DNA from: Echinometra lucunter
Lineage: Eukaryota > Echinodermata > Echinoidea > Camarodonta > Echinometridae
Length of the DNA stretch: 64,000 nt
Direction: 5' to 3'
NCBI GenBank assembly: GCA_029962745.1
Contig: CM057162.1
Coordinates: 20,175,491 to 20,239,490 of the forward strand
Part shown: one piece after another, positions 1 to 11,865 of the stretch
How positions within the stretch are numbered: position 1 is the stretch's first letter
Layout: every line of letters starts with the position of its first letter
Notes under the pieces: model-generated
What the model was told of the DNA's origin: nothing
The model's input: the letters and a program-made list of their open reading frames with translations, nothing else
The model's database searches: none
Position numbers and translations under genes: made by a program

Positions 1-1019
1 AATATATATATATTTACCTCTTTTTTTTACTCCTTGTCTCCCGATGTTTTATTATTGTCTGTACCTCTGACAGATTCCATTATCTGGTTTAATAACGAAA
101 AACAAAAGGACAAACAAAAGCCGAGAAGAATTGTAAAACAAGCCAGCAAAATGATGAACCATACACATTGAGCTGGATGAAGTCTGTTTGGAAAGAGTAT
201 TTTCTATGACCCAATCCATTATAGATGATCCAAACCAACTAATCGCAGGACTACACACCTGAGAAGTGTTGAATGATACATCGAAATTTCTTAACATGTG
301 AAATTCAAAATTGAATAACCTTGGAACGACAATCCCCTAAATTTGGATTACCTTTATTTTGCTATACACAGTTTAGTTACATGAACCTGCTCTCTCTTCC
401 CAATACTCTTCTTTCTCCTTCTTCTTCCTCTTTTTCTTTTTTCCACTTCTTCTTCTTGTTCTTCTTTTTTTATCACTTAAAAAATCATAGGGCGGCCGCC
501 CCTGCCCCTGTAGCGCCGCTCCTGTACCTTGGTGTTTTTGAAGCATGGTGGGCTTTGCATACTTTGACAACGGACGGGGAAGTGAGTATGTTCTAAGTAA
601 GCCTTTGTTGATGTCTTTTCTTCTTGATAAAAAACCAAGCAGTCCCCAGCTCAGTCATAAAAAGAGCACATAACAAGCTAAAAATAAAAAAAAGGAAGAA
701 GAAGAAACAACTAAAGAAAAACAGTGGTAACGATAACACTCTTGATTCTTCTTCTTTTTAATCGTACATTTCCAAGATTTTACCCAAAGCAATACAGCAT
801 CAACTGTCATGACTGTTCGTTACACTTTTGCAGTATCCCCTGATCCAGAATGCTAGGAATGACAAAATACGTGTACTTGAGCAGAAAGAGTAATAATCAT
901 TGAAATTTTGGCAACGCAGTGTTTTGTGTACAAATTGGTAATTTTTCTGTAAAATTTTGATTCGTGTTACGGACATTTAATTTTTAAAACAATTTGGTAG
1001 CGGAAAATATATATAATTT
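1..1019. other. Intergenic, no gene seen
   Basis: AT-rich DNA with a CT-rich tract at 410-475 and a GGGCGGCCGCCCC motif at about 490, similar to repeat debris near 43120. No coding exon recognised. Confidence 0.6.
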
Positions 1020-1730
1020 ATATAGCCTTCTGGGATGCAATCTTGCACCCTATATGAAAAAGGTTCAAAGAAGCACCCTTTTGTACTTGTTTGTACCCTT
1101 TAAATTTAAGGTTTAGTTGTGCAACTTAAATGGTGAAGAAATTTTTGCATCCAATAGGATACAAATTTGGACCTTCCCCAAAAGGTATAACTCTGCAATC
1201 TTAATAGTGAAAAATGTAGGCGCAAATATTCTAATTAAGAAATGATAAGCGCCTCTAAACCCCAAAACCAACCAACCAGCTCACTGCACGCTTAATTGTG
1301 CATAATTCTCCTTTGGGTGCAAAGTTGCACCCAAAGGAGAATTATGCACAATTAAGCGTGCAGTGAGCTGGGTGAAGAGTTGCACCCATAAAGAAGCTCG
1401 TGGTGTTGCATTTCAAGGATGCAAAATTAAACCATTTGTTTCTCTGCGTGTGATATAGGATTAAACCATTTGTTTCTCTGCGTGTGATATAGGATTTCCC
1501 ACCCAATTTCGCGCATCTTTGTCAGTCTAATTCATACTACTAACCAGCTCACTGCACGCTTAATTGTGCATAATGCTCCTTTGGGTGCAAAGTTGCACCC
1601 ATAAAGAAGCTCGTGGTGTTGCATTTCAAGGATGCAAAATTAAACCATTTGTTTCTCTGCGTGTGATATAGGATTTCCCACCCAATTTCGCATCTTTGTC
1701 AGTCTAATTCATACTACGAGCATTTAATTT
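1020..1730. repeat. Repeat region with TTGCACCC motifs and tandem copies
   Basis: Contains the palindrome and two copies of a ~120-bp unit (1372-1515 and 1590-1700) with AAGAAGCTCGTGGTGTTGCA and GTTTCTCTGCGTGTGATATA. The first unit has a 37-bp internal duplication at 1430-1490. Probably a foldback-type element. Confidence 0.65.
1276..1371. repeat. Near-perfect palindrome, 47-bp arms, 2-bp spacer
   Basis: CCAGCTCACTGCACGCTTAA... reads into its own reverse complement about AG at 1323-1324. Each arm carries the TTGCACCC motif common in the surrounding repeat (1020-1730). Confidence 0.93.
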
Positions 1731-2616
1731 AAACGTTTTTTACCCAGCCGTGCGTTCAGATTCATGACTGGTGCTTTCAAAATCATCTTAGAAGCACCCA
1801 AATTCATAGAGCCTCCATCAATCGCATGGTCACGTGATCACGCAACAAACACTTTTCGTGAATTCGAATTCATTTTGGAGCATTTACTTTAGTGGGTTGT
1901 ACATTCAATTTAACAATTTCTTCTTTTCATGTTTGTATCTTCTTATGCGTAAAATGGTAAAACAGGGCCTGAATGCTTTTGATAATATATGCCATCGTTT
2001 GCGACTTATATGACTAACGGTCTTATAATTTTTGTTTTCTTGCGTAGACATTCTAGGAATACCTTGCCTGACCAAATACAAAACTTCCCAATATTTTCTC
2101 ACAAGGTGAAATTGTACATGTAATTACCCGCCGAACGAATTAAATTTGTTCATGATAAATTCGTTATTCTGATGCTGTACTTGATGAAATATTATGTTTC
2201 CAGTATGTTGCGTTTTTACTGTATTCTATTTATTCATTTAGATTTCATTGACATTTTCATTCACCTTATGTTCGAATTTTTCACATGTGTGAATACTTTA
2301 GCTAACTGTTAGCACATTCACTTTTTCTCTTTCTGATAATATACCGGAAAAGAAATTGAGATGTATGCTGCCTTGTACGTAAATAAATAGTTTGAAGTGG
2401 AACAAGCTCAGTGTCCTTCAATAAGTCTGTTGCTTTCATGAAATTACGATGACTTTATTAGTGTATTTAGTATATTTTAATTTATTATTTTTTAAACAGA
2501 AAGTCGAAATCATGAAACGATCAAATCATTTCTCATGATTTGAGATGATAATCATAGTTTACCTCAGATTCGTCAACAATTTGATAATTACACAACTGAA
2601 AAAAATGATTCAACAA

Positions 2617-3434
2617 GGCGTGAAAAACAAAATTAATTTCATATCATTAATCTTCACGAACCTTTATTAATGTCTGTGCCAAGTCTGAAGCCGATTGCTG
2701 AGATCTGACGTATGTCTAATAATGTGTAAGGCCTGATACCTTGCTGGCAGAAACAGCGTGCAAGTACCCTTTCGCCAACCGCGCCGTCTCTCGCGATTTG
2801 AAGTCGTCGCCGTCGTCCACCACGGGCGAAAGGGCGCGTGGAAAGAGCCTTTCGTACGGGGGGAAAAAATTGCCATTTGAAATGCACGCGATACCCCCCC
2901 CCCCCACGTCGCCTTAGCGTATCATAGGCTTATGTAGATGACGATGTTCTTATGTTCTTCTGTTCTTTTGCAATTTACTGCACTTATTTAAATAATGAAC
3001 AATTTGTTAGTGATTCATAAGGAAATGAATGTCAAATTCAATCAATCAATAAATACAGAATGCAAAAGCATAAATGCAGTGTAAACGAAACATGTAGTGA
3101 TGTCTTATCAACTAGATATACAGATAGGTTTTGTTTTCTGTTGCCGGGCATCCCTGTATAAGTACAAAAACATTATAGGCTACATCATGTATACAGTATT
3201 AGTATTTCGTACTTTTCTGTAATTCATTCTCAAACGACTAGGCCTACTGTTACTTTGGTAGTGAATGTAAAGATATTTCATTAAGTGAAAATTATTAACC
3301 AATTATATGTTTGAAGGGCCCAGCGAGCACATTTTTTGTGTTATTATCTGACACGTTTTTACGATCAATATACTTGCTTTTTTGTATGCAGATATATGCG
3401 CTTATTCGCTGTTGATTAATCAATCAGGCTTATG
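2617..3434 (+). repeat. Dispersed repeat, copy A
   Basis: Homologous in the same direction to 32396-33280: shared GGCGTGA.AAACAAA, CTTCACGAACCTTTATTAAT, GCAGAAACAGCGTGCAAG, GCAAAAGCATAAATGCAGTG and GCAGATATATGCGCTTATTCG. Short open frames inside are not conserved between copies. Family not identified. Confidence 0.8.
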
Positions 3435-3977
3435 TCGAAAGGGTGCGTGCGCGGAGCGGGATGGGAGCGGGGAGGGAACGGGGATGGCCGCACCCTTTCA
3501 AGAGTAGTCTGATGTACCAAGGTTAAGGCATTGGCGTTGAATTTGAATTTTAAAAAATTAAGTCCTACACAGAATCAGAGATTACGAACTACAAACATTT
3601 CCTTACACCAACAGAATCTACCTGTAAAGCAAATCCTGCAAGGTTCATTTTCTTCTTCTTTTGCTCCCTTTTCTTCTCCCTTTTGTTCTTCGTCTTTTTA
3701 CTCCTCCCCTTTTCCTGTTCCATTCTTTATTTCTTTCTTATCTTCTTTCTTTCTTTCTCATTCTTCTTTTCTTCTCATTCTCCTTCCCCGTACGTCTCCC
3801 TTTTCTCCTTCCTCATCTTCTTCTTATTCTCCATTTTCTTACAAGGCATACGATTCGACTCAAACTCGATGGAATGCCATCCAGTGAGGGTAATTTTACT
3901 CACTTCAAGCAGAAAGGACAAAAGAACAGTAAGGTACACCCACTATCCAAGCCTCTGGGATTTACTTCGTTTCTGTC

Positions 3978-3994
3978 GGGGGGGGGGGGGGGGG
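3978..3994. repeat. G homopolymer (17)
   Basis: Unbroken run of 17 G. Similar runs occur at 10744-10762 (19 G), about 7441-7455 and 55099-55114. Confidence 0.9.
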
Positions 3995-4989
3995 CTTTTA
4001 TTCTTCTTAATATTAAGTTCCTGTGCAACATTCAAACTGTATTTCTGTAGCTGGCATTTTGACATGTATTTGACAGGATAGCTTAAATAAAGGGGAGGAA
4101 TCGGTAATCGGGCATAGTATCATTATCTCTTTTATTCGATCCCCTAAAATAATAAAACAAAATAAAGATTTACAAATACTTATTTGTGTATATAATATAT
4201 TCAAGAAATGTAAAAAAAAAAAATATTCACTATTCGGCGACAATACTCATGACTGACTAGTTTGCCTAATTCTAACAAACAACAACAACGGCCACTACCG
4301 AGCAGAGCCCTGATACCGAGATGCGCTTGTTTCCGCATGCATTGGTTCGTTTGATGTTTTTATGTAATCTTCCAGCAAATTAAATACACACAATAAAAAC
4401 AAACATGGGCGTAATAAATTCAAAGAAAAATAAGTAAGTATTTTCACAGAGTTGTCTACGCTCGCCGTAAAAGATATTGTCGGCGAGCCTATAGACCAAT
4501 TACACAATGCTCCCAACTTTGATAGCACTCAAGTCAATATAGCGCGTTATGTACATTCGTTCGAATTTTTCTATTTTGGACCAATGTATGCAGATTTCTT
4601 TTAATGTTTGCAATGAGGAATAATCAGGGTAGTTCAGGTCGCAACTGTGCGGTGCTCAAATGCGACAACAATTGGAGAAAGCTTAAAAATTGGAAGCTGA
4701 CCTGCTAACTGAGTACCACATTCACTCGCCTTTGACTCATGAAGCCTGTTTGTGTAAGAAGCCGTACTCCCTACAAAGGTTTCCGTAAGGAATGTGAAGG
4801 AATTCGTGGCCAGTGAGTAAAAAATATTCACAGAAAGGACTTTGAAGTCAAAAGAAATATTATTAGTACGTAGTTTGGCGTACAATATAATGAGGGAAAC
4901 ATGTAAACAAGGTAACATTATTTAAAGGCTCCCGTTTACTGCGGCAGTGCAGTACCGCGAATGCGACAGTGCCAGGAGTGGGGCTGCGA

Positions 4990-5265
4990 TCGAACTTTTA
5001 CTGACAAAACTAAGGGAAAAAAGCAACGAAAGTACAAAAATACATCATACCTTCATCAGTAATTGTCTTACCTCATCTACCCATGTATCCATGTTTTATT
5101 TTCTTGATCTAGAATAAAGTAAATGGAACGATATCAGGGCATATCTCCTATCGTTAATTGATTTTGTGCATAAAGCCAATCGCGGTCAGCGCGCTTGCAC
5201 ATCGTAGCTATCGTGTCGCCGATAGAGGGCCAAATACATAAATCGGAGGTGGAATTGGTCTATAC
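4990..5265 (-). repeat. Dispersed repeat, partial inverted copy
   Basis: Reverse-complement match to 32104-32380, from AGTTTTGTCAGTA through ACCAATT.CACCTCC on the minus strand. Confidence 0.75.
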
Positions 5266-5299
5266 CACAGAAATAGAAGACGTCTTCTATTTCTGTGGT
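5264..5299. repeat. 36-bp perfect palindrome
   Basis: ACCACAGAAATAGAAGAC is followed at once by its exact reverse complement, with no spacer, at the end of the repeat 4990-5265. Confidence 0.95.
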
Positions 5300-5634
5300 C
5301 TATACGCACAGCAGGGATATAACGAGGCCAGACAGGAAGTAATTTGCAAAGCAATGTGGGTAGTATTATGCATATTTGTAATATGTGTAATATTTGTAAC
5401 ATTTCCTTTTTTGCAAAGGTGATCTGTGCTTAACAAACTGTGCCTATATACAGGCCACCTCTTTCCCATATTCTCAATGCCTTGTTCATGAATTTTATTA
5501 TTGTTGTTGATGAACTTTATTGATATTGTTCATGAATGTATTGTTTCCAGTTTAGTGGAAAGAAATGAACTTGAACTTGAACTTGAAGTTCAAGACTCAA
5601 AGAGGGACGAGACTTGAATCACTCATTTGCATTT

Positions 5635-5644
5635 GGGGAATCCC
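5635..5644 (+). promoter_or_regulatory. NF-kB consensus match upstream of GTPase copy 1
   Basis: GGGGAATCCC fits GGGRNWYYCC exactly and lies about 210 bp before the ATG. Suggestive because copy 2 has an equivalent site. A single 10-bp match is weak evidence on its own. Confidence 0.35.
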
Positions 5645-5852
5645 ACACTGCGACATAATGACATCAACAAAACATTTACTGCATGTGTATGCGTGGGTGA
5701 GGGTGCATGTGTATATACAGCATAGATATACAGTATGTACAGTTCTGCGTGTGTGTTTGATTCTGTTCTGCGTTCGACTCCGATTAGGTGGATCTTGTCC
5801 TTGAAATATAACATCCTTCTGACAAGCAACAGCAACATTTGGAGTCAGTAAG

Positions 5853-5925
5853 ATGGATGATAGAAATGTGAAAGGAATAGTTATCGGAATAATCTTTCTT
5901 TCACTACTAGCATCCCTTGTGACTG
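5853..5925 (+). CDS. GTPase copy 1, exon 1: start and first hydrophobic segment
   Basis: ATG at 5853; encodes MDDRNVKG followed by a hydrophobic stretch rich in I, L and V, likely a signal anchor. Ends at a GTAAGT-like donor in phase 1. It matches exon 1 of the minus-strand copy in position, phase and hydrophobicity, though the sequence itself has diverged. Confidence 0.75.
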
Positions 5926-6138
5926 GTAAGTTTTTGTACGTACATGTAGGTTTTAGGGTATACTTACGTGTAGCTTGCGATCTCATGCACCCGATCCAAA
6001 ACAAAAATAGGTTGGTGAGAACCCGAGGTGAGAATTAACTCGGGAAGCATGGGTTTCTTCTGGTCCCGGTTCTATTAAACACACAGCGCATCGTGTCCAA
6101 TTCTATAGGCTTATTGTCATTTTTTGGGTTATAGTTAT

Positions 6139-6300
6139 CATCATTATTATCATTATAATTGTTATCATTATTATTATCATCATCGTAATTATTATTATTG
6201 TGCTTATTATGATGATGATTTTGAATATTATCATTATATTATTATTATTATCATTGTGATGATTATGATTATTATGACTATTATCATCGTTATCCTGTCC
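6139..6300. repeat. (ATT/ATC)n microsatellite
   Basis: Imperfect trinucleotide tract in intron 1 of GTPase copy 1, ending next to exon 2. Confidence 0.9.
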
Positions 6301-6312
6301 ATTGCTTTGTAG

Positions 6313-6396
6313 GGGAGGGAATTATCTTCTCCATTGTTATCACGTGTTTCATCCTAATGTCACCATGTGGAGTCGCATGGTACATCCACAAAGCTT
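6313..6396 (+). CDS. GTPase copy 1, exon 2: second hydrophobic segment
   Basis: Acceptor TTTGTAG, donor GTAAGT, phase 1 to 1. It encodes a second membrane-type segment ending CGVAWYIHKA, alignable with FGLAWSINSK in exon 2 of copy 2. Together with exon 1 this predicts a membrane hairpin or a two-pass N-terminus. Confidence 0.75.
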
Positions 6397-6719
6397 GTAA
6401 GTGTACACAATTGATGACTTGATTTTGTTACAATTAAAAAGTTGTAGAAGTAAACAACGTCTCGTATTTACTTTGCACTTTGCAGTATAGATTAACAGGC
6501 ATTAGTATTATCATTGTAATCATTACTATCATTTTGTAGTACTCTTATCATCACTCTTATCATAATTACGATTGTTATTATCATCATTGCTGCCGTTGTT
6601 ATGAATTTTCGTTATCATAATTACAATAATCATCATCTTCTTTTAATTGCTGCTGTTGTGTTGTTTTTCTTCTTCTCTTTCTCCTACATCTTATTCTTCT
6701 CCTCTTTCTGCTACTACTA

Positions 6720-6759
6720 GGCCCTGCTACTACTACTACTACTGCTACTACTACTACTA

Positions 6760-6803
<44 letters not shown>

Positions 6804-6973
6804 GCTACTACTACCACTACTACCACTACCACCACTACTACTACACTACTACTACTACTACTACTGCTACTACTACTACTACTACCACTACCACCACTAC
6901 TACTACTACTACTACTGCTACTACTGCTACTACTACCACTACCACCACCACTACTACTACTACTACTGCTACC

Positions 6974-7071
<98 letters not shown>

Positions 7072-7098
7072 GCTACTACTACTACTACTACTGCTACC

Positions 7099-7151
<53 letters not shown>

Positions 7152-7208
7152 ACTACTACTACTACTACTGCTACCACTACTACTACTACCACCACCACCA
7201 TTACTGTA

Positions 7209-7257
<49 letters not shown>
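6720..7257. repeat. Long (CTA)n/(CTG)n/(CCA)n triplet block
   Basis: More than 530 bp of CTA triplets with scattered CTG and CCA variants and single-base slips that shift the frame. Lies in intron 2 of GTPase copy 1. Reads as long homopolymeric Tyr/Thr/Leu frames, which are not genes. Confidence 0.95.
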
Positions 7258-8136
7258 AATATGATATAACTACTACTATTACAGGTGTACTGCTAGTACT
7301 TTCAATAATGACCATCATTATTTTTGTTAAGGTTATTACACTGTTATCCATTGGCGTTATCATTTATTCAGTAAGGGGGCCAACTGGAGGATCGAAAACG
7401 CGCAGAAGCATAGACGGGGGCGTCACTAGAACATTTTGAATGGGGGGGGGGGGGGAGATAAGACCAAATTTGCCAAGTCTATAATTATACCCCTTCAAGA
7501 AATTGTTTTAGAACAATATTGCAGATATTGATCTTTATTACTCAAAGGGAATATTTAGGGACAGCGAAGTATTTTAGATTTGGAAGAAATGATGCTTCTT
7601 GCTAGATTATGATACGCCCTGTTTTTTAATTTTACGAGCGAGCGAAGCGAGCGAGTCAAAACTATTGTTTTTGAAGAAGTGTTATTCATCAAAATACGCT
7701 AGGCCTATTACATATCTAAATGATATATTTCAAGGTCGTCTCGCCAAATATGACCCTATTTTGGCACCTTGCTGATTACTGTGTGCTGTCCGAACCACCC
7801 TCTTTCTATATTGCAAGCGCGAGCGAGTAAAACAAACTCTTTTGACGATAGAAGTGTTACTTGGTCATCATTTTTTCCCCGAACCGTCCTGAATATAGAT
7901 ATACACTCTTTTTCATAATAGAAGTGATAATGCGCCATCAAAATATACTATGGGCATAAACAAAATACATAAATTATTTATTCGGTCACCTCGCCGAATT
8001 CGTTTAGTTTTTGAAACCATCCTGTATCTAAAAAAAGGACGAGTGAGTGAGCGAAGCGAGCGAGGAAAAAATGTACTCTTTTTCATGGTAGACGTGATAA
8101 TTCGTCTTCAAAATACACTGTGAGCTCTTTGTTGTT

Positions 8137-9240
8137 GTTAGGTGCCATCGAGTCGTTTCCGACTCCGGGGAGGGTCGTTCATCAACATTTGTCCTCTGAC
8201 AAGTTTTCAGCGCTGACAACTGATATCGTATATGAGGCTGGTCAGAAATGGTTGTTTAAAACAACAATTTGTCGGTGAAAATCATTGACAAGACATTTGA
8301 TGAAACGCCTCCCTGGTGACCCCATAAACAGTCTTCCTCCAGACTACTCTGTTCTGCCCCAGTATGGTCATCTCTCTCAATGATTTGCTTCTTTCTTTTA
8401 TCACTCTTTCTTTCCATCTAGTATTCCTCTGTCTTCCTCTTCTCCTTCTATCTTGTACTTTTCCGAGCATGGCGTCCTGCTCCAGGTCCTTTGACCTAAC
8501 AACGTAACGAAAGAAGCTTTGTCTTTGCTTTATAACCATAGTTTCCAAGGACTAGATTGGTTGTATCTCTTCCATTACAGAATTTTTTCTTCTGTCTATC
8601 CATGGGATCCTTCACATCCTGCACCAGCACCACATTTCAAATGAGTCTATTTACTTTTTCCTTTTTTTCACTGTCCAACATTCACTTCCACCGACTACCA
8701 TAGGGAAGACTAATGCAGTTATCATCCTTATCTTTTTTCTCTTGCTCACATCTTTGTCCCTCATTATCTTAGCATGTTAGTCCAGCCAATGCAGTCTTTT
8801 CAAGCACTACGCGCCGACTTATTTCTGCAGCACAATCACCATCTTTTTTAACTTTCAACCCAAGAAAGATAAAACTATTCACAACTTCATTATTTGCACT
8901 GCTTAGTTTAAAGTTTTCTAATAGTCCAATGGACATTAATACTTTATTTTTCTTAATGATGAAACTCCTTCAAACTTTCCTTCAAACTCTCTTTAATCTG
9001 CTGACAAGTCTTCCTCATTCTCAGCAAGTAAGGTTGCTTCGTCAGCATATCGTAGATTGTTAATCTTTCCTCCCCCTACTCTAATGCCGATGTTTGTTAC
9101 CTCAAGTCCATCTCGTCTCATAATATGCTCATCATACATAATTGAACAGAATGATATGGGGACAGGATGCACCTCTGTCTGACACCTTTCCCTATGTTGA
9201 AGCAGTTAGTCTCTCCAAACTCAGTCTTAATGGTTACCTC
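8137..9240 (-). mobile_element. Decayed RTE-type LINE
   Basis: On the minus strand, pieces in shifted frames match RTE reverse transcriptase: GKGVRQ.CILSP (near 9190), NNLRYADEATLLAENEEDL with a YADD-like box (near 9000-9060), and the C-terminus RSKDLEQDAMLGK...RRRGRQRNTRW...VYGVT (8310-8548). It ends in an RTE-like 3' tail, GATGGCACCTAACAACAACAA (8132-8152). Frameshifts and a MITE insertion make it inactive. Confidence 0.75.
8213..8311. mobile_element. Partial MITE (GGAGCGTTTCAT family) in the LINE tail
   Basis: ATGAAACGCCTCCCTGG and TTGTCGGTGAAAATCATTGAC match the end of the intact MITE at 29546-29674. The LINE ORF is cut here: its last ten residues come from this element. Confidence 0.55.
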
Positions 9241-10096
9241 TTCGTCTATGTAGAGATTTCTCATGAACACCATGAGCCTGTGAGATATCTAGTATTCGGT
9301 CACCTCGCTTTACATTCTGAAACCATCCTGTATCTAAATATTATGAGTGAGCGAAGCGAGCGAGGAATCCCTTTTCGCAGTAGAAGTGCTGTTTCGTCAT
9401 CAGAATGCACTACATGCATGAGCCTATAAGATATTTGATCACCTATGAGCCGAATATGACTCAGTGTGGGCACCTCGCATGCCTTGGAACTATTCTGTTT
9501 CTACGATTTTTTATTTTCTTTGAAATGTAGATTATTCACCCATATACACTAAATGATTTATAATGTACATATTACTGTCAAATTTGAGGATAGCCGCACA
9601 CCTCGATGCCCAAATGTCATAATATTCAGGCATCTCGCTGCTGGAATAAGAGAGTACTTGCTGCCAGACACCATCTTGTTTCTAGAATTAATGAGCGAGC
9701 TTTTTCAGAGAGCGAGCGAGAAGAAAAAAGTAATTTTGTATACTGAGAACAAGTTCTAGCGTACTGTATCTCCGTTCTCATGACTTTTGTAATAATTATG
9801 CATTATCGGCATCTTAAAGGCAAGTGGTCACAGGTCCCTATCTCCCGAAACTTCATCTATTTTATGTCACATGCTCTATTCCTTGCAGTTATATTCTATG
9901 AGTAGAAGGGTAGTATAACATTAGACAAACAAGATGAAAACCAATTTCCTTTCATAAGTATAGTAATAGTATAACAGGCAGTGATTAAGGTAGTGGAAAT
10001 GCGAGTGATCATTACCATGATTACGGAAAGTACTACACTTCTAGTATTGCCATTATTCGCTTTATTTCATCATGTCTCTTTTCGAATCTCAACAAG

Positions 10097-10267
10097 CTGA
10101 CATTCAACGACTTCGAGAGAAGATCCAACACTACAATCCTGGTCGCTGGACAATACGGGATGTTGGTGATGAGTTCAAGGGACCTTCAAAGATAAGGCTT
10201 GGTGTGTATGGAGTCCAGGGGGCAGGAAAGAGTGCTCTGCTGAACTCATTCCATTTTGCTTTCAAAG
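10097..10267 (+). CDS. GTPase copy 1, exon 3: P-loop
   Basis: Contains Walker A GVQGAGKS followed by ALLNSFHFAF; donor GTAACA in phase 1. The start at 10097 (after CTCAACAAG, preceded by a pyrimidine-rich tract) is the only nearby acceptor giving the required phase. An in-frame ATG at 10072 could instead start a shorter, non-membrane isoform. The exon is 30 nt shorter than its counterpart in copy 2. Confidence 0.75.
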
Positions 10268-10743
10268 GTAACATTATTATGTAAAACTATTATAAATTTG
10301 CAACCATTGGCAACTACCTGATTTTAAGAAAAGGGAAAAGGGTTATGAAACCTTGAGACTCTTGTTTCATAAAACCCCAAAAGTGTCACCTCATTTCGAA
10401 CAGAAAAATTACAAGTTAGACGAATGGCTTTGTAATGCCGAATTAGTTGCTCCGCCTATTTCTTTTTAGAATTTTACCATTTCAATTAGCTAATGTCCTT
10501 AGTTGTTGTAGAAGTATTATCACTATATTTTTCGGCTATCATTTATCAACACGATTACTGATATGTATAATTTTCCTACCGCTATATCTATTAACCATTT
10601 ATTTCATCCTTTGTTCAAATGTTTACTTTAATGTCAATTTCAGTCTTTTATCCATATAACTATACGCCATTTTATAATACATAAACATTCTCTAGTAGTC
10701 TGTCTACGACCCGGGTTTATTCTTTCACTGTCACTGGGATTTC

Positions 10744-10762
10744 GGGGGGGGGGGGGGGGGGG
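10744..10762. repeat. G homopolymer (19)
   Basis: Unbroken run of 19 G in intron 3 of GTPase copy 1; length is likely uncertain in the assembly. Confidence 0.9.
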
Positions 10763-11192
10763 CTACACTAACTAATAATACGGAACCTACTAGTTTACAC
10801 GACCGTATTATTTCAACCTTTTTATTTCGAGACAAAGAGCGGCCAGTTTTGTTAAACTGTTGCCATATTCAGTATTTTGTATCAATATCTTGTTTTAATC
10901 ATGGTATTTTGCTTTGTAAAATTGATGTTACCCTGCCTGAGGATCTTATACTTTTATTTGTAAACCTCGGTCCTGGGTTTTCTATGTATCTTCTTTATTT
11001 GAATATTGTACGGGTTTTTTTTTATAATAAAGATGAATCAATATAAAATACAGAATAAACATTCTGGAAAAAGAAAATCTTCAAACGCATATTTTACACT
11101 GTGGGAACATTTCGTTAGTTCAAACGCTTCGTAATTATTAGCAATTGGACAATTAGTACAATCTATTGCATTTGCCCTTTTAAATCTCTCAG

Positions 11193-11354
11193 GTTGTTGG
11201 CAGCATATCTACGTGGAGAAGGCACTATCTACAGATCGAGGAGAGACCATGTTTCGAGACCCTGTGATGCTAACTGATCATATAACAACATTCGACACAC
11301 GTGGCCTTACAGATTTCTCTGTTTCAAAAGTGAATGACGTTCTGGATGAGATAT
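11193..11354 (+). CDS. GTPase copy 1, exon 4: DTRG switch II
   Basis: Acceptor TCTCTCAG, donor ATAT|GTAGGT, phase 1 to 1. Encodes ...GETMFRDPVML...TTFDTRGLTDF..., with DTRG as the DxxG (G3) motif. One codon shorter than exon 4 of copy 2, with many identical positions (GET.FR, T.DTRG, DF). Confidence 0.85.
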
Positions 11355-11574
11355 GTAGGTATCAAAGAGATATATTACCAGGTGAAAAAATGTTTGCTAG
11401 ATTTTCTTTCAAGCCGAACACATATTTACTAATAGGTATTGCCCTTGATTTCGGGAGCACATTGGTATACTGTTGAAGGTTCTAGGATGCTTTTGGAGGT
11501 CCCGTGCTCAGTGTTTTATCCAAGGTGTTTTGGCCACATATGTCTTTCTTGATTCAGATGTGTTCAGCGGATAC

Positions 11575-11865
11575 CTGGAATGCATAAATATCCCCCCCCC
11601 CACTTTTTAAGGAAGAAATTATATTTTAATTGATCATTTAGTACAAAATTTGATAATCTGTCATAAACGACCACTATATTTTAAAATTTCTATCTAAATA
11701 TGTTATCAAAAACCAGAAAAATAAAAATTCAAACGTGTGTAAGGGGGTCTGGGGTGTGGATGAGGGTGTGTATTTATACTTAAGTGTGACTTCGACAGAA
11801 AAAAAAAATGGCAAAAAAGTCGATCATCCCCCACTCCTCAAAGTGAATTTACGCCGGTGCTGCCC
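11575..11865 (+). repeat. Dispersed repeat with C-run, copy 1
   Basis: Direct homology to 45050-45392: CCCCCCAC...GGAAGAAAT, GTGTG.AAGGGGGTC, GACAGAAAAAAAA, GCAAAAAAGTCGATCATCCC. In intron 4 of GTPase copy 1. Family not identified. Confidence 0.75.

Larger units (their letters stand above)
7600..9745. repeat. Degenerate ~150-bp minisatellite split by the RTE LINE
   Basis: Recurrent blocks near 7636, 7817, 8041, 9340 and 9690 carry GAGTGAGCGAAGCGAGCGAG, then TTTTTCATGGTAGA.GTG, a CATCAAAATAC motif, and GGTCACCTCGCC with GAAACCATCCTGTATCTA. The LINE (8137-9240) lies between units, with GTGAG on both sides as a possible target duplication. Confidence 0.65.

Noticed and set aside
3531..4081. Three overlapping Ser/Phe-rich ORFs
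   Set aside because: CT-rich tract and a 17-G run; frames differ and none has domain features.
6647..7258. 203-aa ORF of Tyr, Thr and Leu runs
   Set aside because: It is a reading of the CTA triplet block; frame changes follow single-base slips.
7285..7335. Possible extra exon after TATTACAG encoding VLLVLSIMTIIIFVK
   Set aside because: Phase fits exon 2, but there is no good donor in the right phase, and copy 2 has no such exon.
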